Source of the DNA: Carnegiea gigantea
Taxonomy: Eukaryota; Streptophyta; Magnoliopsida; Caryophyllales; Cactaceae
Direction of reading: 5' to 3'
Assembly: GCA_029747015.1 (NCBI GenBank)
Contig: JAKOGI010000366.1
Location: forward strand, 532,001 to 596,000
Length of the DNA stretch: 64,000 nucleotides
Part shown: positions 47,739 to 58,870 of the stretch, piece after piece
Layout: each line of letters starts with the position of its first letter
Position numbering within the stretch: the first letter of the stretch is position 1
Notes under the pieces: model-generated
Seen by the model: the letters and a program-made list of their open reading frames with translations, nothing else
Databases searched by the model: none
Told to the model about the DNA's origin: nothing
Translations under genes and position numbers: made by a program

Positions 47739-47741
47739 TAA

Positions 47742-48235
47742 GGGCATGTTCTTTTCGTGGATAAATTGGAGTGGGTAAAAAGGTAAAGTGGGTTGAAGTA
47801 AGTTGAGGTATATTGAAGTAGGTTGAAGTGGGTTGAATTTTTTATGTGACAAATTAAACTTAGTTAAAATAGTAGAAATGAGTTGAAATAAGTTAAAGTG
47901 AATTGAGGTTGATATTTTAAAATTGACCTATGAAAAAAACATACATTTATTTTACACTGAAATATGGCACTTTCCATGGCCGGCACCCAAAAAGAAAAAA
48001 GAGAACAAAATACCCATTGAATTCCACCGCCTGTCAATCTCACAATAACTTATTAATAATAACAAACATAACAACAGTACCAACAACAGTATAACCAATG
48101 GTATGACCGTAGATGTAGACTAGGGTCAAAGTTTCCAATAATGACCATAACTATTTAGTAATTGAATTAAGTGACACCAAAACAAATTTAGTGAATATTT
48201 TGAGTTGTTGGAGATTTAGTAATTGAACTAAGTAA
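47742..48235. other. Intergenic DNA right of the MITE
   Basis: It contains a short purine-rich repetition of GGTTGAAGTGGGTTGA/AAGTAAGTTGAGG near 47770-47910. No gene is seen. Confidence 0.5.
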
Positions 48236-48650
48236 CACCAATATAAATTGGGATATTGAATTATAATATACTGTATTTTGAGATGTTGGATAATAATATT
48301 TTCAACTTTGAACTTGGATGTTCATGCACTATACTATGAGCCTATTTACTATTTATATACCAAGAATGATTTTCAAGATGTTTTTAGTTGGTGATGTAAG
48401 TGCATATTCAACATATGTCATTGCATACACTTGAAAATTCTTAAATTTTAAACATATGCAATTACAAACCATTGTAAAATTGTTGCATTACATTGATAAA
48501 AATACATCCAAACTCTATCTTGGTATATAAGCAGTAAATAGGCCCATAATATTGTACACATACATCCAAATTCAAAGTTGGAAGTATAATTGTCTAATAT
48601 TTTAAAAGTACGGTATATTATAGTCCAATATCCCATATAAATTTGGTGGA
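48236..48650. repeat. Long imperfect inverted repeat (fold-back)
   Basis: The left arm (about 48236-48364, CACCAATATAAATTGGGATATTG to TATATACCAAGA) pairs with the right arm (about 48520-48650). The arms are about 130 bp with scattered mismatches and the loop is about 155 bp. No open frame of note. It may be a decayed MITE or an inverted duplication; it lies 590 bp upstream of the UGT gene. Confidence 0.75.
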
Positions 48651-49091
48651 TATTTTGAGTTATTGGAGATTCAAAATAAGTGTGTTAAATGGACTTTTAG
48701 GTTTTTTTTGACTTTTTGATACTATCAACGAAGTAATTAATTAAGATGGATGTTTATTTTTAATAATTTCAATGACAATTAACAATAAAATAAAATACAA
48801 ACATATTTCCGATCAAAGGTATGCATCTCTAAGGTATGCATCTTCTATTGCTATCCTATAAATCTAACCAAGACCTTCTGACAAAAAATATTTCATGAGA
48901 TGGATGTTTTTATAATGACTTCTGATAATAATTCGGCTGACTAGTAATGCATTTAGAGGTCATGGTAATAAAAGTCACTGTTATACGTACTATTAATCAC
49001 CTGAATTAAAAAGTCACTTTAAAACACTTTATTAATCGTCACAAAACCTCAAAAGAGTCTACTCCAAAAGAATTTTTCTCACCATAACTCT

Positions 49092-49098
49092 TATATAA
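49092..49098 (+). promoter_or_regulatory. TATA box of the UGT gene
   Basis: TATATAA, 145 bp upstream of the ATG. It suggests a 5' untranslated leader of about 110 bases. Confidence 0.6.
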
Positions 49099-49236
49099 GA
49101 TGGTCTCCCCTGAGAATTTTAATTATTTATGAGCTTTAACGCACCCGCTGCGTTCACACTTATTCATATCACCTCCTTCATCCTCTAAACATCAAAACTG
49201 CTGTAGCTAGCCAACCAACCATCTTCGCCATCAACC

Positions 49237-52041
49237 ATGGCCGACGACGCAACCGCGTCCCTCTACGTGGCAGCCATACCATTCCCTGGTCGGGGCCACG
49301 TAAACCCACTTCTAAACCTATGCAAAATCATGGCCCAAAAGAAGCCCGACATCCACATAGCATTCATAGTAACCGAAGAGTGGCTCGGCTTATTACATGG
49401 CTCCCCCTCCAACGAGCCGCTGGCTCCTACCATAATATTCGCCACCATTCCCAATGTACTTCCATCGGAAAAAGGGCGGGGAGCTGATATGGATGGGTTC
49501 ATCGACGCCGTGTTGACGAAGATGGCTCAGCCGGTCGAGCAACTCTTAGACCGGTTTGACCTCCCGGTTCAGCTTATAGTAGCCGATACTTTTCTGTCTT
49601 GGGCCGTGGAGGTCGGGAATCTGAGGAATGTTCCAGTAGCTTCGTTTTGGCCTGCATCGGCTTCCATGCTTTCCATGTTCGTTCATTATGATCTCATTGT
49701 CGACAACTTAGCTCAGCTAGGTAACATCAGTTTAAGCTTTTAGTTAAATTTTAAATTAGCCAATCTTAAAGTGATTGATGATAAATTTAGAAGAAAGCAG
49801 GAAAAAAAAACTTTGTACACTGACTATAACTGATGATGTACCAAAATCAATCAAATCGTTGTTTTTCTTTTTTAAATGAAGTATAGTTACTATACGTATA
49901 TATATTTTTTGTGGGTACTAATAATACTCCATGTATATGATGTGATATTTAGATGTAATTAATGAACATGCCCTTTTTCATAATTTTTACAGTGTATTTC
50001 AAATGATAAGTATAGTGTGCATGGATACACATTTTAGAAGTTTAGAATTCATTGATTTGATGGTTATTACATGACCTCACTATTGAAAACTTAAATGTCG
50101 TATTTTGAGTAAAACTCCTCATGTCACTTTTTTTTTTCTTTTTTGTATATGCTACTTCTTTTCCCCTTAAAAAAGTCATGATCTTTAAATTTTTAAATTT
50201 GGTTTTATATTTTTGTTAAATTGTTTCTAACACATTTTTCTGAAATTTATAAATATCTTAAACATTGTAAAATGAGAATAATGAAAACATCGTAGTGTTT
50301 GAAAAGTCGGACTATAAATACTTGTATGTATTGGCATGGAAATTTTTTTTTTTGGGAAATTTATAAAGTCATTAACTTGTTAGTTGTTTTTTTAATTAGA
50401 TCGTAGAACCAACAACACCCCCAGGCCCCAAGGAGCCTACATTGAACAAATTTCTTCTCTCCATTCAAATTGAAACCACAAATAGACTAAAAATCCTTCT
50501 TAATATGCTAAAAAAAGTCCACAAGGCCCAATTTTACTATTGACAGGACACTGCTTTCAAGTGCTTGGGGAGCCCACAATTGTCATTATGCTCTCATCAA
50601 TCAAATTTCACAATAAATTTTTAAGCATGTGAATTATCAGAAATGCCCTTATACCAAATAACCACAATGTTGGTGAACAGCCAAGTATCATATTGATTTT
50701 TTAGTAAGATCTTAATTTGGATAACTACCTCAATATATGCAATATCAATATATAAACTAATATTTTGTGTGTACATGCAATTTACCGTAAAAAACCCTAA
50801 ACTAGTCTTTTTGATTTGATTCATTAGTATTTGGTAATTATTTGAACCAAAAGTTTGAATTGATGACTCAAATGTTAATTAATTGAGAATTTCATATATA
50901 CTTTTACAAGGACGTCATGTTCACATACTATTTTGCTTGAATAATAGATATTGTAAAAAAAAAAAAAACTCCATTTTTGCCTTCCACGATAATTTATATG
51001 GGAGTTGATAAAATTCAAATTTGAGACGTCTCACTCAATAAGTTTTGATACTATATATATCTAATTAAGAACCATCTCAACTATAAATTAAGTAATAGGT
51101 GGAGCTTTAGTATAGTAATAAGTAACATCTTCACTAAATATATGTATCTTTTTTTGACAGGAATTAATCACAAGCAATGCTTAGAAAACATTCCAGGAAT
51201 TTCTTCCATAAGCATTGCTGATCTCCCTGATGGTTTCTCCATAGAAAGCAAGTCCAAAATGAGCAAAATATTGTATATGATATCCATGCTTAAGAACACT
51301 AGGTGCCTTCTATTTCGAACCATTGAAGAGCTTGAAGAACACGCCATTAGTGCTCTTAAGCCCAAACTATCCGTCCCCATGTACACAATCGGCCCCTGCA
51401 TACCCTCCCTTACTCTCGACAACATTACAACCAACCAACCGTCGTACATCGCATGGCTAAGCTCTCAACCTCAAAAATCTGTCCTATACGTATCCCTGGG
51501 GAGTGTCATATCGATTTCTAGCCATCAGATGGATGAGCTGGCAGCAGGCTTGCGCAATAGTGGGGTTCGATTTTTGTTGGTGTCTCGTGGGGAGGCCTTG
51601 AAATTTCAAGGTGGGTGCGGAGAGAAGGGCATGGTGGTGCCCTGGTGCGACCAATCTAATGTCTTGGGTCATGGTTCGGTAGGAGGGTTTCTGACTCATT
51701 GTGGGTGGAACTCAGTCATTGAAAGTATTTTCACAGGTGTTCCCATGATTACTTTTCCGTTGTTAATTGACCAAAAGCCGAATAGTAAGCTAGTAGTGGA
51801 GGATTGGGGGGTTGGATGGCGAGGAAAGAGCAAGGCTGAGGTATTTCTGAGAGGTTCGGTGGTTGGGAGAGATCGGATTGCACAGCTTGTGAAGATGTTT
51901 ATGGATTTGGAGAGCGAAGAAAGAAAGAATTTGGAGGGGAGGTGTACGGAGGTTAGAGAGATGGTACGAGCTACAATTGGAAGAGGTGGATCAGCCCAAG
52001 TAGGCTTTGATGCATTTTTGGCCAATATTTCAGATATATAA
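49237..52041 (+). CDS. UDP-glycosyltransferase, UGT87-like (two exons)
   Basis: A soluble enzyme that moves a sugar, probably glucose, from UDP-sugar to a small acceptor; the substrate cannot be read from sequence. Exon 1 is 49237-49720 and exon 2 is 51161-52041, phase 1, giving 454 residues, the usual family length. The start ATGG in CAACCATGG is a good plant context. Catalytic His21 is in PFPGRGHVNP and its partner Asp117 in LIVADTFLSW. The C-terminal PSPG box spans residues 323-366 (W-C-D-Q to D-Q), complete at 44 residues with HCGWNS; the final Gln favours UDP-glucose. TEEWLG, PNVLPSE and SVLYVSLGS resemble UGT87 from memory. No signal peptide or membrane segment. No stop or frameshift, so it is likely functional. 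Confidence 0.9.
49721..51160 (+). other. Intron of the UGT gene (1440 bp)
   Basis: The donor is GCTAG|GTAACA and the acceptor TTTTTTTGACAG|GAATT with a T-rich tract. Splicing joins the G of exon 1 to GA of exon 2 as a Gly codon. Unspliced RNA would stop after seven extra residues at 49743. The intron is AT-rich with no recognisable element inside. Confidence 0.87.
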
Positions 52042-52124
52042 TGTTAGCGAGTCGAAAATAATACTTTTGGTGAGATCTTCTAGACTAGGAAGTTCTTCCT
52101 GACTGACTTTCTCTTGTTATGTCA

Positions 52125-52130
52125 AATAAA
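52125..52130 (+). terminator. Poly(A) signal of the UGT gene
   Basis: AATAAA, 84 bp after the stop codon, within an AT-rich 3' flank. Confidence 0.6.
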
Positions 52131-52159
52131 AATCTTTCTATTTATCAAAATTTGATGCC

Positions 52160-53086
52160 CTACCTATTGTTACAAAACTGCAGGTTGCGACCAATAGCGA
52201 TATTCAAACTTATCTGATTTAGCAACGGAAGTCAAAGTCATAGCATGATAGATCACCACCCTAAAACTGAATTTGCTCCCCCAACAATACACCAAGGACT
52301 TGTAAGCAATTGATCTCCAAGGTATTTGGCTAGTTGTCCAAACAGTGTATTGGAATAAACAACGGTGATGATCATTGATCAATTATCCAGAATGAAGACT
52401 TAAGGAAAAGGTTTAGGTGGAGTGTGTTTTTATGTGTGTCTAAAAGTATTGCAAGAGGCTGCATTTACAGTGAGAGGAGGGTAGCAAAAATTGTAAGAAT
52501 AATAAAGACTGATTTGATGGAGAAAAATCAGCACTAATTATGCTAATTGGGTGGAGGAAGATCAACATAATTATGTTGAGAATAAATATAATAATCAAAA
52601 CAAAATTAGTGAAGATTAGCCATCAAATTTAATTGCACTAATTTCTCCCTCTTCTTTTTAACCAAACTCCAACATTCTCTAACATGATTCAAAGGAAGTG
52701 AAAACGGAAAAACAATAATTTATAAGGAACAGAAGGAAAAATGTATAGATACCAATGTCTTTGGACTTGAATCAGTATGTTGTGTTTGCAAATCTATCTT
52801 ACATCCATTAGGGTGGGAACATCCTGCATCCGAATGGTGTTCGTAAAAATCAAACTGTGCACACTCATTTTTCCTTAAAGTCAAAGATCCTCGCTTAATG
52901 TTGATGCATTGAACCCTCTGCTTCACTACTTGTATTCTTGTGAATAATTTAGAGAGTCTTCAGCCCAAAAACTCTCATAGGGGGTGCATATCAAACCCCC
53001 ATGTTCACATACGTGAGTTCCATCAAATCTAACTATCATGCACCACTATTAAGGCTAAGAACTCATTAAGAACTAGGGGTTCATCT
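52160..53086. other. Noncoding sequence between UGT and copia remnant
   Basis: It may hold a decayed LTR: the segment 52168-52674 begins TGTTAC and ends CCAACA on the plus strand. It has no second copy, no matching flanks and no clear polypurine tract, so this remains a guess. No gene seen. Confidence 0.35.
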
Positions 53087-55495
53087 TTAACACAATTGAC
53101 AGTATATAAAAATAGTCAAATTAATGGTCACAGTAGGAGAGATCTTAAAATACAATCCCCAATTAATAGTCCCTTTTAAATATTTCAAAAGTCTAATTAT
53201 AACATTCCAGTGATCATCAATGGGGTTGTGTGTATATCTATTCAGCTTACTCACCGCACAGGCTATATTAGGACGAGTATAGTTCATTAAGAACATCACA
53301 CTACCAATTATCTTGACATACTCACTTATTATCATTTTTATTCTTTTGCAAGTGAAAATTAGGATAATAAGGAGGTCCTTACCATAGTGCAGTCAAGTTT
53401 GACCAAGCATTTTGAGTATGTTTTGAATATAGTGAGATTGATTAAGACTTAAAGCCTCTTTGGTCCTAAATATTTTAATGCCAAGAATAATATTTTCCTC
53501 TCCTAGTCTTCATGTCAAAACATGTACTAGAAGAAAGGACTTAGTAGCATTAACAACATCAAAGTTGTACCCAAGATGAGCATATCATCTACATATAAAC
53601 AAATGATTACATAACCATGCATATCAGCTTTTGAATATATGCGTGCATCAGATTCATTGACATAAAAGCCATTAGAAGTAAGAGTAGAGTCAAATTTTCA
53701 TACCATTGCTTTGAAGCTTGCTCTAGTCCATATAAAAGATGTGACAAGTTTGCATACGATATGCTCTTGTCCTAAAACCATAAAGCCCTCCGGCTACTTC
53801 TTGTATATCTCTTCCATAAGATCATTATTTAAGAACGTTGTTTTGACATTCATTTGGTGCGTAACAAGATTATGAATGGATGCATTAGGTATTAATACAC
53901 GAATGATAGCAACCTTAGTTATAGGGGAGTAGGTATCAAAGTCGTCTATACCTTTTTTTGGGTTAACCCCTGAATCACAAGTCCAGCTTTGAACTCATCA
54001 ATGGTTCCGTTAGTTCTCAATTTAGTATTGGATACTCATTTACTCCCAAGAGCTTTAGAACTACTAGGAGGGTCAGTCAAAGTCCAAGTACTGTTGGCTA
54101 TAAGAGACTCTAGTTTACTATTAATGACCTCTTTATAGAGATTAGAATTTGTGGACTCCATCGCTTCATTATAAATCTTTTGGTCCTCCTCTATGAGATA
54201 CACATTCACAATTTGCCCATTTAGTATGTCTATCTCTACTAAAAAGGCAGTGACAACGTTACATCCAAAGTTAGTCTCAATTCTAGCTCTTTTACTCCTT
54301 CTAAGTTCTTAATCCAAATTATTAGATGAAGCAATATGATGCAGATGTAGTAGGTAAATATTTGTCCACAGAAGTTTTTATAGGAAATATATGCTCAAAA
54401 AATTCTATATCTCTAGACTCTCTAGTAGCACCAAAACCAAAACCATATTTTAGAATAAATCTATAAGCAACACTGTTATGAGCATGACCAATAAAAACAA
54501 TCAACAGTTTTAGGACCAAGTTTACTTGTTTGAAAACCTGCAAGTCCTACCTTGGCCAAGCACCCCAATCTGTAGCGGATATAGCATAGTTTAGGTTAGG
54601 AGCAACCTCCCCTCCAACAACTCAAAGGGAGTTTTGTCTAGCCTTTTGTGTGGAACTCTATTTAACACATAGCATGCATATAACATAGCTTCCCCCCCCT
54701 CCCAATCTTAGTAGGGGCCCCTAAACTGACAAGCATAGCATTCATCATACCTTTGAGGGTCCTATTCTTTCTTTCAACTATACCATTTTGTTGTGGCGTA
54801 TAAGGGGCAGTTAGTTCATGAATAATCTCTTGCTCTTCACAATATTTCTTAATGTAGGTGGTGTCATAATTTCCTCCTATATTAGACCTAACTCTCTTGA
54901 TTTTTCAGTCCAATTGATTTTTTATTTCAGCTTTGTAAATTAAGAATTTATCTAGGGCCTCATCTTTACTACTCAGAAGATATATTTTATTGAACCTAGA
55001 GCAGTCATCGATAGAAGTAATATAATGCTTTTTCCCTCCTCTACTCATGGTGTTTTTAAATCACCTAGATCATTATGAATAAGCTCTAGTAAATTAAAGA
55101 TCCGATTTACAATTTTATTAAAGGGTTTTGTGGCATGTTTAGCCTCTACACATATTTCACATTTGTTTAAATCATATTTGTTGAATGCAGGAATTAAATT
55201 TAATTATTTATCCCTTTTTATAGATGCAATATTCACATACCTTAATCTAGCATGCCATAAAGTGATAGACTCGCAATATAAGCAATGGAAGAATTTATCT
55301 TATTCTCAGCAACAAGACCAAGAACAAAAGACCTCCATTATAAAATTTCCTTTCCCACATATTCACCACCCTTGGTGAGTATAACTTTTCCAAGATCAAA
55401 TTTTGGGATAAGGATAAGACATTTGCAAAAATTACTCTGTTAGATCCTAACACTGTTATTCGAGTCAAACAAATGGTGTATACACACCAGGACAT
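53087..55495 (-). pseudogene. pol: Ty1/copia pol remnant (integrase, RT end)
   Basis: Minus-strand remnant with many stops. From 55490 downward: end of the pre-integrase finger (MCVEAKHATKPFNKIV); integrase core (ELIHNDLGD, DDCSRF, RSNIGGNYDT, PYTPQQNGIVERKNRTLKGMMNAML near 54755-54800); GEAMLYACYVLNRVPHKRLDKTPFELL; the linker GHAHNSVAYRF and ESRDIEFFEHIFPIKTS (54322-54543); eroded RT; and near the end YVKIIGSVMFLMNYTRPNIACAVSKLNRYTHNP (53087-53335), the RT/RNase H boundary. Gag and protease are absent; the 5' side abuts the pararetroviral fragment. Confidence 0.83.
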
Positions 55496-55499
55496 CTAG

Positions 55500-56725
55500 G
55501 AATTTGATAAATAAATTAAAGGACTTTTCGACAAAAGATTAGTAAGGAATAGCAAGAGTCCTCACACTAGTTCCGCTTTCATGGTAAGAAATCATACTGA
55601 AGAAAAGATAGGAAAAGCAATAATGATAATTAATTACAAAAAGCTTAATGATAACATTATCTTTGATAGTTATTACATTTCTAATAAAACAACCCTTTTC
55701 AATAGAATTCAAGGTTCCTGTTAGTTCCCAAAAATGGACTGTAAAAGCGATTATTGGTAGATAAAAATAGATGAGAAAAGTATTCCTTTAACTGCATTTA
55801 GTGCCCCACAAGGACATTATAAATGGATACTAATGCCATTTGTTCTTAAAAATGCACCTCAGATATTCCACAGAAGAATGGATAATATCTTTAAAGACTT
55901 TAATCATTATTGTTTAGTTTACATCGATGATATCTTTGTCTTTTCCAAGACCATAGAACAGCACAAAGATGATGTTTTAGCTATCACCCAAAGGTGTATT
56001 GATCATGGTATTATACTTGGAAAGAACAAGTGCATATACACAAAACAAGAAATTGAGTTCTTAGGCCTAGAGATCAAAGCGAGACAAATCATCCTACAAA
56101 AATATATTCGGAAAAAAATAGAAAATTTTTCTAAAAAGATTGAAGATAGGAAATAGCTTGAAAGGTTTCTAGGATGCCTTACCTATGCTTCAGATTTCAT
56201 GAAAAATTTAGCTAAATTGAGAAAGCTATTGCAGTAGAAACTCAAAAAAGAAGTAAGTTGGACGTAGACCATTAATGATACAAAGATTGTTCAAAATTTC
56301 AAAAAAATGTGTAAAAATCTTCTTATTCTTAAATTGCCTAATGAAGAAGATGATTTAGGGCTTGAGACAAATGCCAACAATGAACATTGAAGCACAGTAC
56401 TCAAAATCAAAGAAGAAAAAAACTCTGTAAATATTACAGTGGAAGTTTTAACAAGGCAGAATGCAACTATCCCAAGATGAAAAAAGAAATTCTTGTAGTT
56501 ATAAGGGGAATTGAAAAATTCTTAATCTCTTTAGCCCAGAAACCTTTTCTTATTCGAACCGATTGCAAAGGAATACTTGGTTTTTTGAAAAAGAATTTAT
56601 CAAATATGCAAGTGTAAGAGTGACTCCTGCGTTATTAATTATGGCTTAACAAGTTTTTCTTCTCTATTGAAGATATACAAGGATCGAAGAACCCTTTGGC
56701 AGATAGCTTAACTCGAGAATTCGCC
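55500..56725 (+). pseudogene. Endogenous pararetrovirus (caulimovirid-like) reverse transcriptase and RNase H
   Basis: Decayed viral polymerase. RT is readable from about 55505 (VRNSKSPHTSSAFMVRNH, INYKKLN), then SAPQGHYKWILMPFVLKNAPQIFHRRMDNIF and YIDD at 55920-55931 (YCLVYIDDIFVFSKT), EIEFLGLEI, and FLGCLTYASDF after a stop. RNase H: CKYYSGSFNKAECNYPKMKKEILVVIRGIEKF and PFLIRTDCKGI (56420-56610), then the GSKNPLADSLTRE block. These motifs and their order match the Caulimoviridae rather than LTR elements. Several stops and shifts make it inactive. No integrase follows, also as expected for a pararetrovirus. Confidence 0.8.
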
Positions 56726-56726
56726 A

Positions 56727-57830
56727 ATGCTGATCATCATAGCAGAACTCCTGCCAGAAAAGGAGGAAATCTATAATGAAATGCGATTATTATTAGAACG
56801 AGTTTCTCCTTCTAGTAAAGTCCTTATTGATAATTTGGAATTTTATACAAAAAGTATATCACACTTTGGTCTACTATCTTCTGCCTACCTAATAGCCCAA
56901 AGATTTTCCCTTTTAGACTTACAAGTTAATTACCTTAGATGTCCTTATGATATCCAAGAAAAAATAAGTTCCTATGTTTAAGAAAAATGGTTCAATGAGT
57001 GGTATGCAGCCTGCATTGACTTATTATTATCATTATTCCTATGATATCTGGGGGTCTTGGAGTACAACGATCTGCTTTCCTAATAAGTCTGGAGTTAGTA
57101 GAGTTAGTTTACCAACAAGTTCAATCTTTCCAAATGACCCTGTCATTAAAGTCTAGGAATATGGGATAGTACTTTACTTTATAGAAATTCCAGATCCAAA
57201 GTACCCGTTTTTCTGAAAATTAACTAAGTTCTAACAATGTATGTTCAGAAGGATCCATTGGATTCTTACATCTCCTGATGCTCTAACAAAAATTTCAAAT
57301 AATAGATGGGCTTATGAGGAGGTACATTGTGCATTAATCGAATATGAAAATGAAAAAGCCAAATCAGCCCATTATCTTATTCAGATTGTTGATTACAATG
57401 ATTCCTATGATCAATGACAAGAATGGTTTCTAGATCGATGAGAAATAGTCACTGATCCTGCTTTAGCAAGAGCCATAGGCTTTTAGAGTATTTATTATCA
57501 AAGTTGGGCATTAACTGAACAAGGAAAAACGTTAATGTATTCTGAAAATACTACTTTTGCTTATAATAATGAATTTAAAGAATAAATGAAGGTGGAAGGA
57601 GCAGTCTCAGAAGACGTTTTTGATTATCTCTTTGATGTTAAGCTGGAAAATTCTTATCAGAAAAAAATAAATATCTTCTTGAATTATTCGAGAAATGGGA
57701 GCAAGAACATCTTCAATTAGATGAAGATTTTGATGATTATTCAGATAATAATGGTCTGAAAGATATAATTAGAGGTAAAGGCATACAAAATCTCCATAAT
57801 GATGACTACTCTTGTCATCATTAAAAGTTC
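56727..57830 (+). pseudogene. Unassigned reading frame downstream of the pararetroviral RNase H
   Basis: A coding-like region in several frames: 56727-56981 (LPEKEEIYNEMRLLLERVSPSSKVLIDNLEFYTK), then YYYHYSYDIWGSWSTTICFPNKSGVSRVSLPTSSIF (about 57010-57150), EYGIVLYFIEIPDPKYPFF, QCMFRRIHWIL, NNRWAYEEVHCALIEYENEKAKSAHYLIQIVDYND, TDPALARAIGF, and an acidic end with DVFDYLFDVKLENSYQKK. It ends before the promoter. I cannot name the protein. Some caulimovirids carry an ORF of unknown function after RT; this could be such a gene. Confidence 0.6.
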
Positions 57831-57983
57831 TGAAAAGTGGTTGCTCCATTATTGTACTATTTTGACAAGTGTTAGATATGTAAAATAAAGCAGTTTACTG
57901 TAACCATGTGAATGTACTGTAGCCATGCAAAAAATCAGTATGTACTATAGCTACTAGGACATCCTATGTTCCTCCATCCCCTC

Positions 57984-57990
57984 TATAGAA
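57984..57990 (+). promoter_or_regulatory. Pararetroviral pregenomic promoter, TATA-like
   Basis: TATAGAA in CCCCTCTATAGAAGGAGGGG, preceded by imperfect repeats of CTGTAACCATG/CTGTAGCCATG at about 57898-57931. The layout (coding end, TATA, poly(A) signal about 165 bp on) fits a caulimovirid transcript start. Confidence 0.6.
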
Positions 57991-58149
57991 GGAGGGGTCG
58001 AGTGTTGAGAAGAGACACGATTATTTGAGCATTCTTGAGTAAAAGAGAAGTTGGGATTCTTCATTTCTCTATGAGTAAGTATCTCTAATGATCTTATCTT
58101 AAGTCCCTCTTCAAGCTTTCCAGTGTAATATTTCCACTTTTAATCTTTC

Positions 58150-58155
58150 AATAAA
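58150..58155 (+). terminator. Pararetroviral poly(A) signal
   Basis: AATAAA in TTTCAATAAAAGAAG, about 165 bp after the TATA-like box. In caulimovirids this arrangement creates the terminally redundant RNA. Confidence 0.55.
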
Positions 58156-58169
58156 AGAAGTTTTCCCAG

Positions 58170-58870
58170 TATAGGACGTTATTCAATTGAACCCTATGTC
58201 TGAAATATTACAATTTTTTGATTAAAATTTCACTATCATTTAAAAATATATAAAACTTGATTAGTGACTACGGTATCGAAATGGATTTGTGTTGTACCTG
58301 ATGTAAGAAAGGTGGGGTTGAGATTAGCAATATCTGTAAACCGGAAGCTAGAAGAATGTCGAAGTCTAGCGCTGACTAAGTTTAGGTAATAGTCGAAACT
58401 CTCTAATTAAGCTTTAATTACTTTGCTAAGCATGATGGGCCGTTAATCACAGAAAATATAATATTTATGATATAAGTAGTAGATTTTGATAACTAGTACC
58501 AGTAAAGTCATTATAAGAAGTCTAAACAAAAATATAAGCTTAGTTTTATTAAAAAGTCTCAAGACTTGAGTATTTGCACTTTAAACCTCATTTTGGACAA
58601 AAATAGCAATTTTAGAAAGTTCAGGGACTAAGTTGTAAAGGAAAACTTCGGCCAGTAACTATTTCTTAAAATATCAACCCCTGTTAATAATTTACCCAAA
58701 ATAGTAGGTACTTGAGAATACATTCTAAAAAAGTTAACTCCTAAAAATTATTTCCGTAGAACCAGGGTACCCCAGAGTCACAAATTGATGGGATCATCAA
58801 ATATATTTCTAGGAATTTTATTGTAAGTGTATGTAAGTTTTTTTTCCATTTATTCCGTTGTTAAGAAAAT
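58170..58870 (+). other. Possible pararetroviral leader
   Basis: AT-rich noncoding DNA after the poly(A) signal. Near 58835-58853 GTAAGTGTATGTAAGTTTT resembles minus-strand sequence about 30-50 bases upstream of the primer site at 40531. No primer site is present here. Assignment is weak. Confidence 0.35.

Noticed and set aside
47742..48010. A second MITE starting GGGCATGTTCTTTTC right after the first
   Set aside because: The left end looks like a transposon terminus next to TAA, but no complementary right end with TAA could be found.
49263..49502. Minus-strand frames opposite UGT exons (also 51168-51449, 51696-52025)
   Set aside because: Shadows of the UGT coding strand.
52168..52674. 507-bp solo LTR between UGT and copia remnant
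   Set aside because: TG and CA ends exist but the flanks (CCTAT, TTCTC) do not match and no second copy is present.
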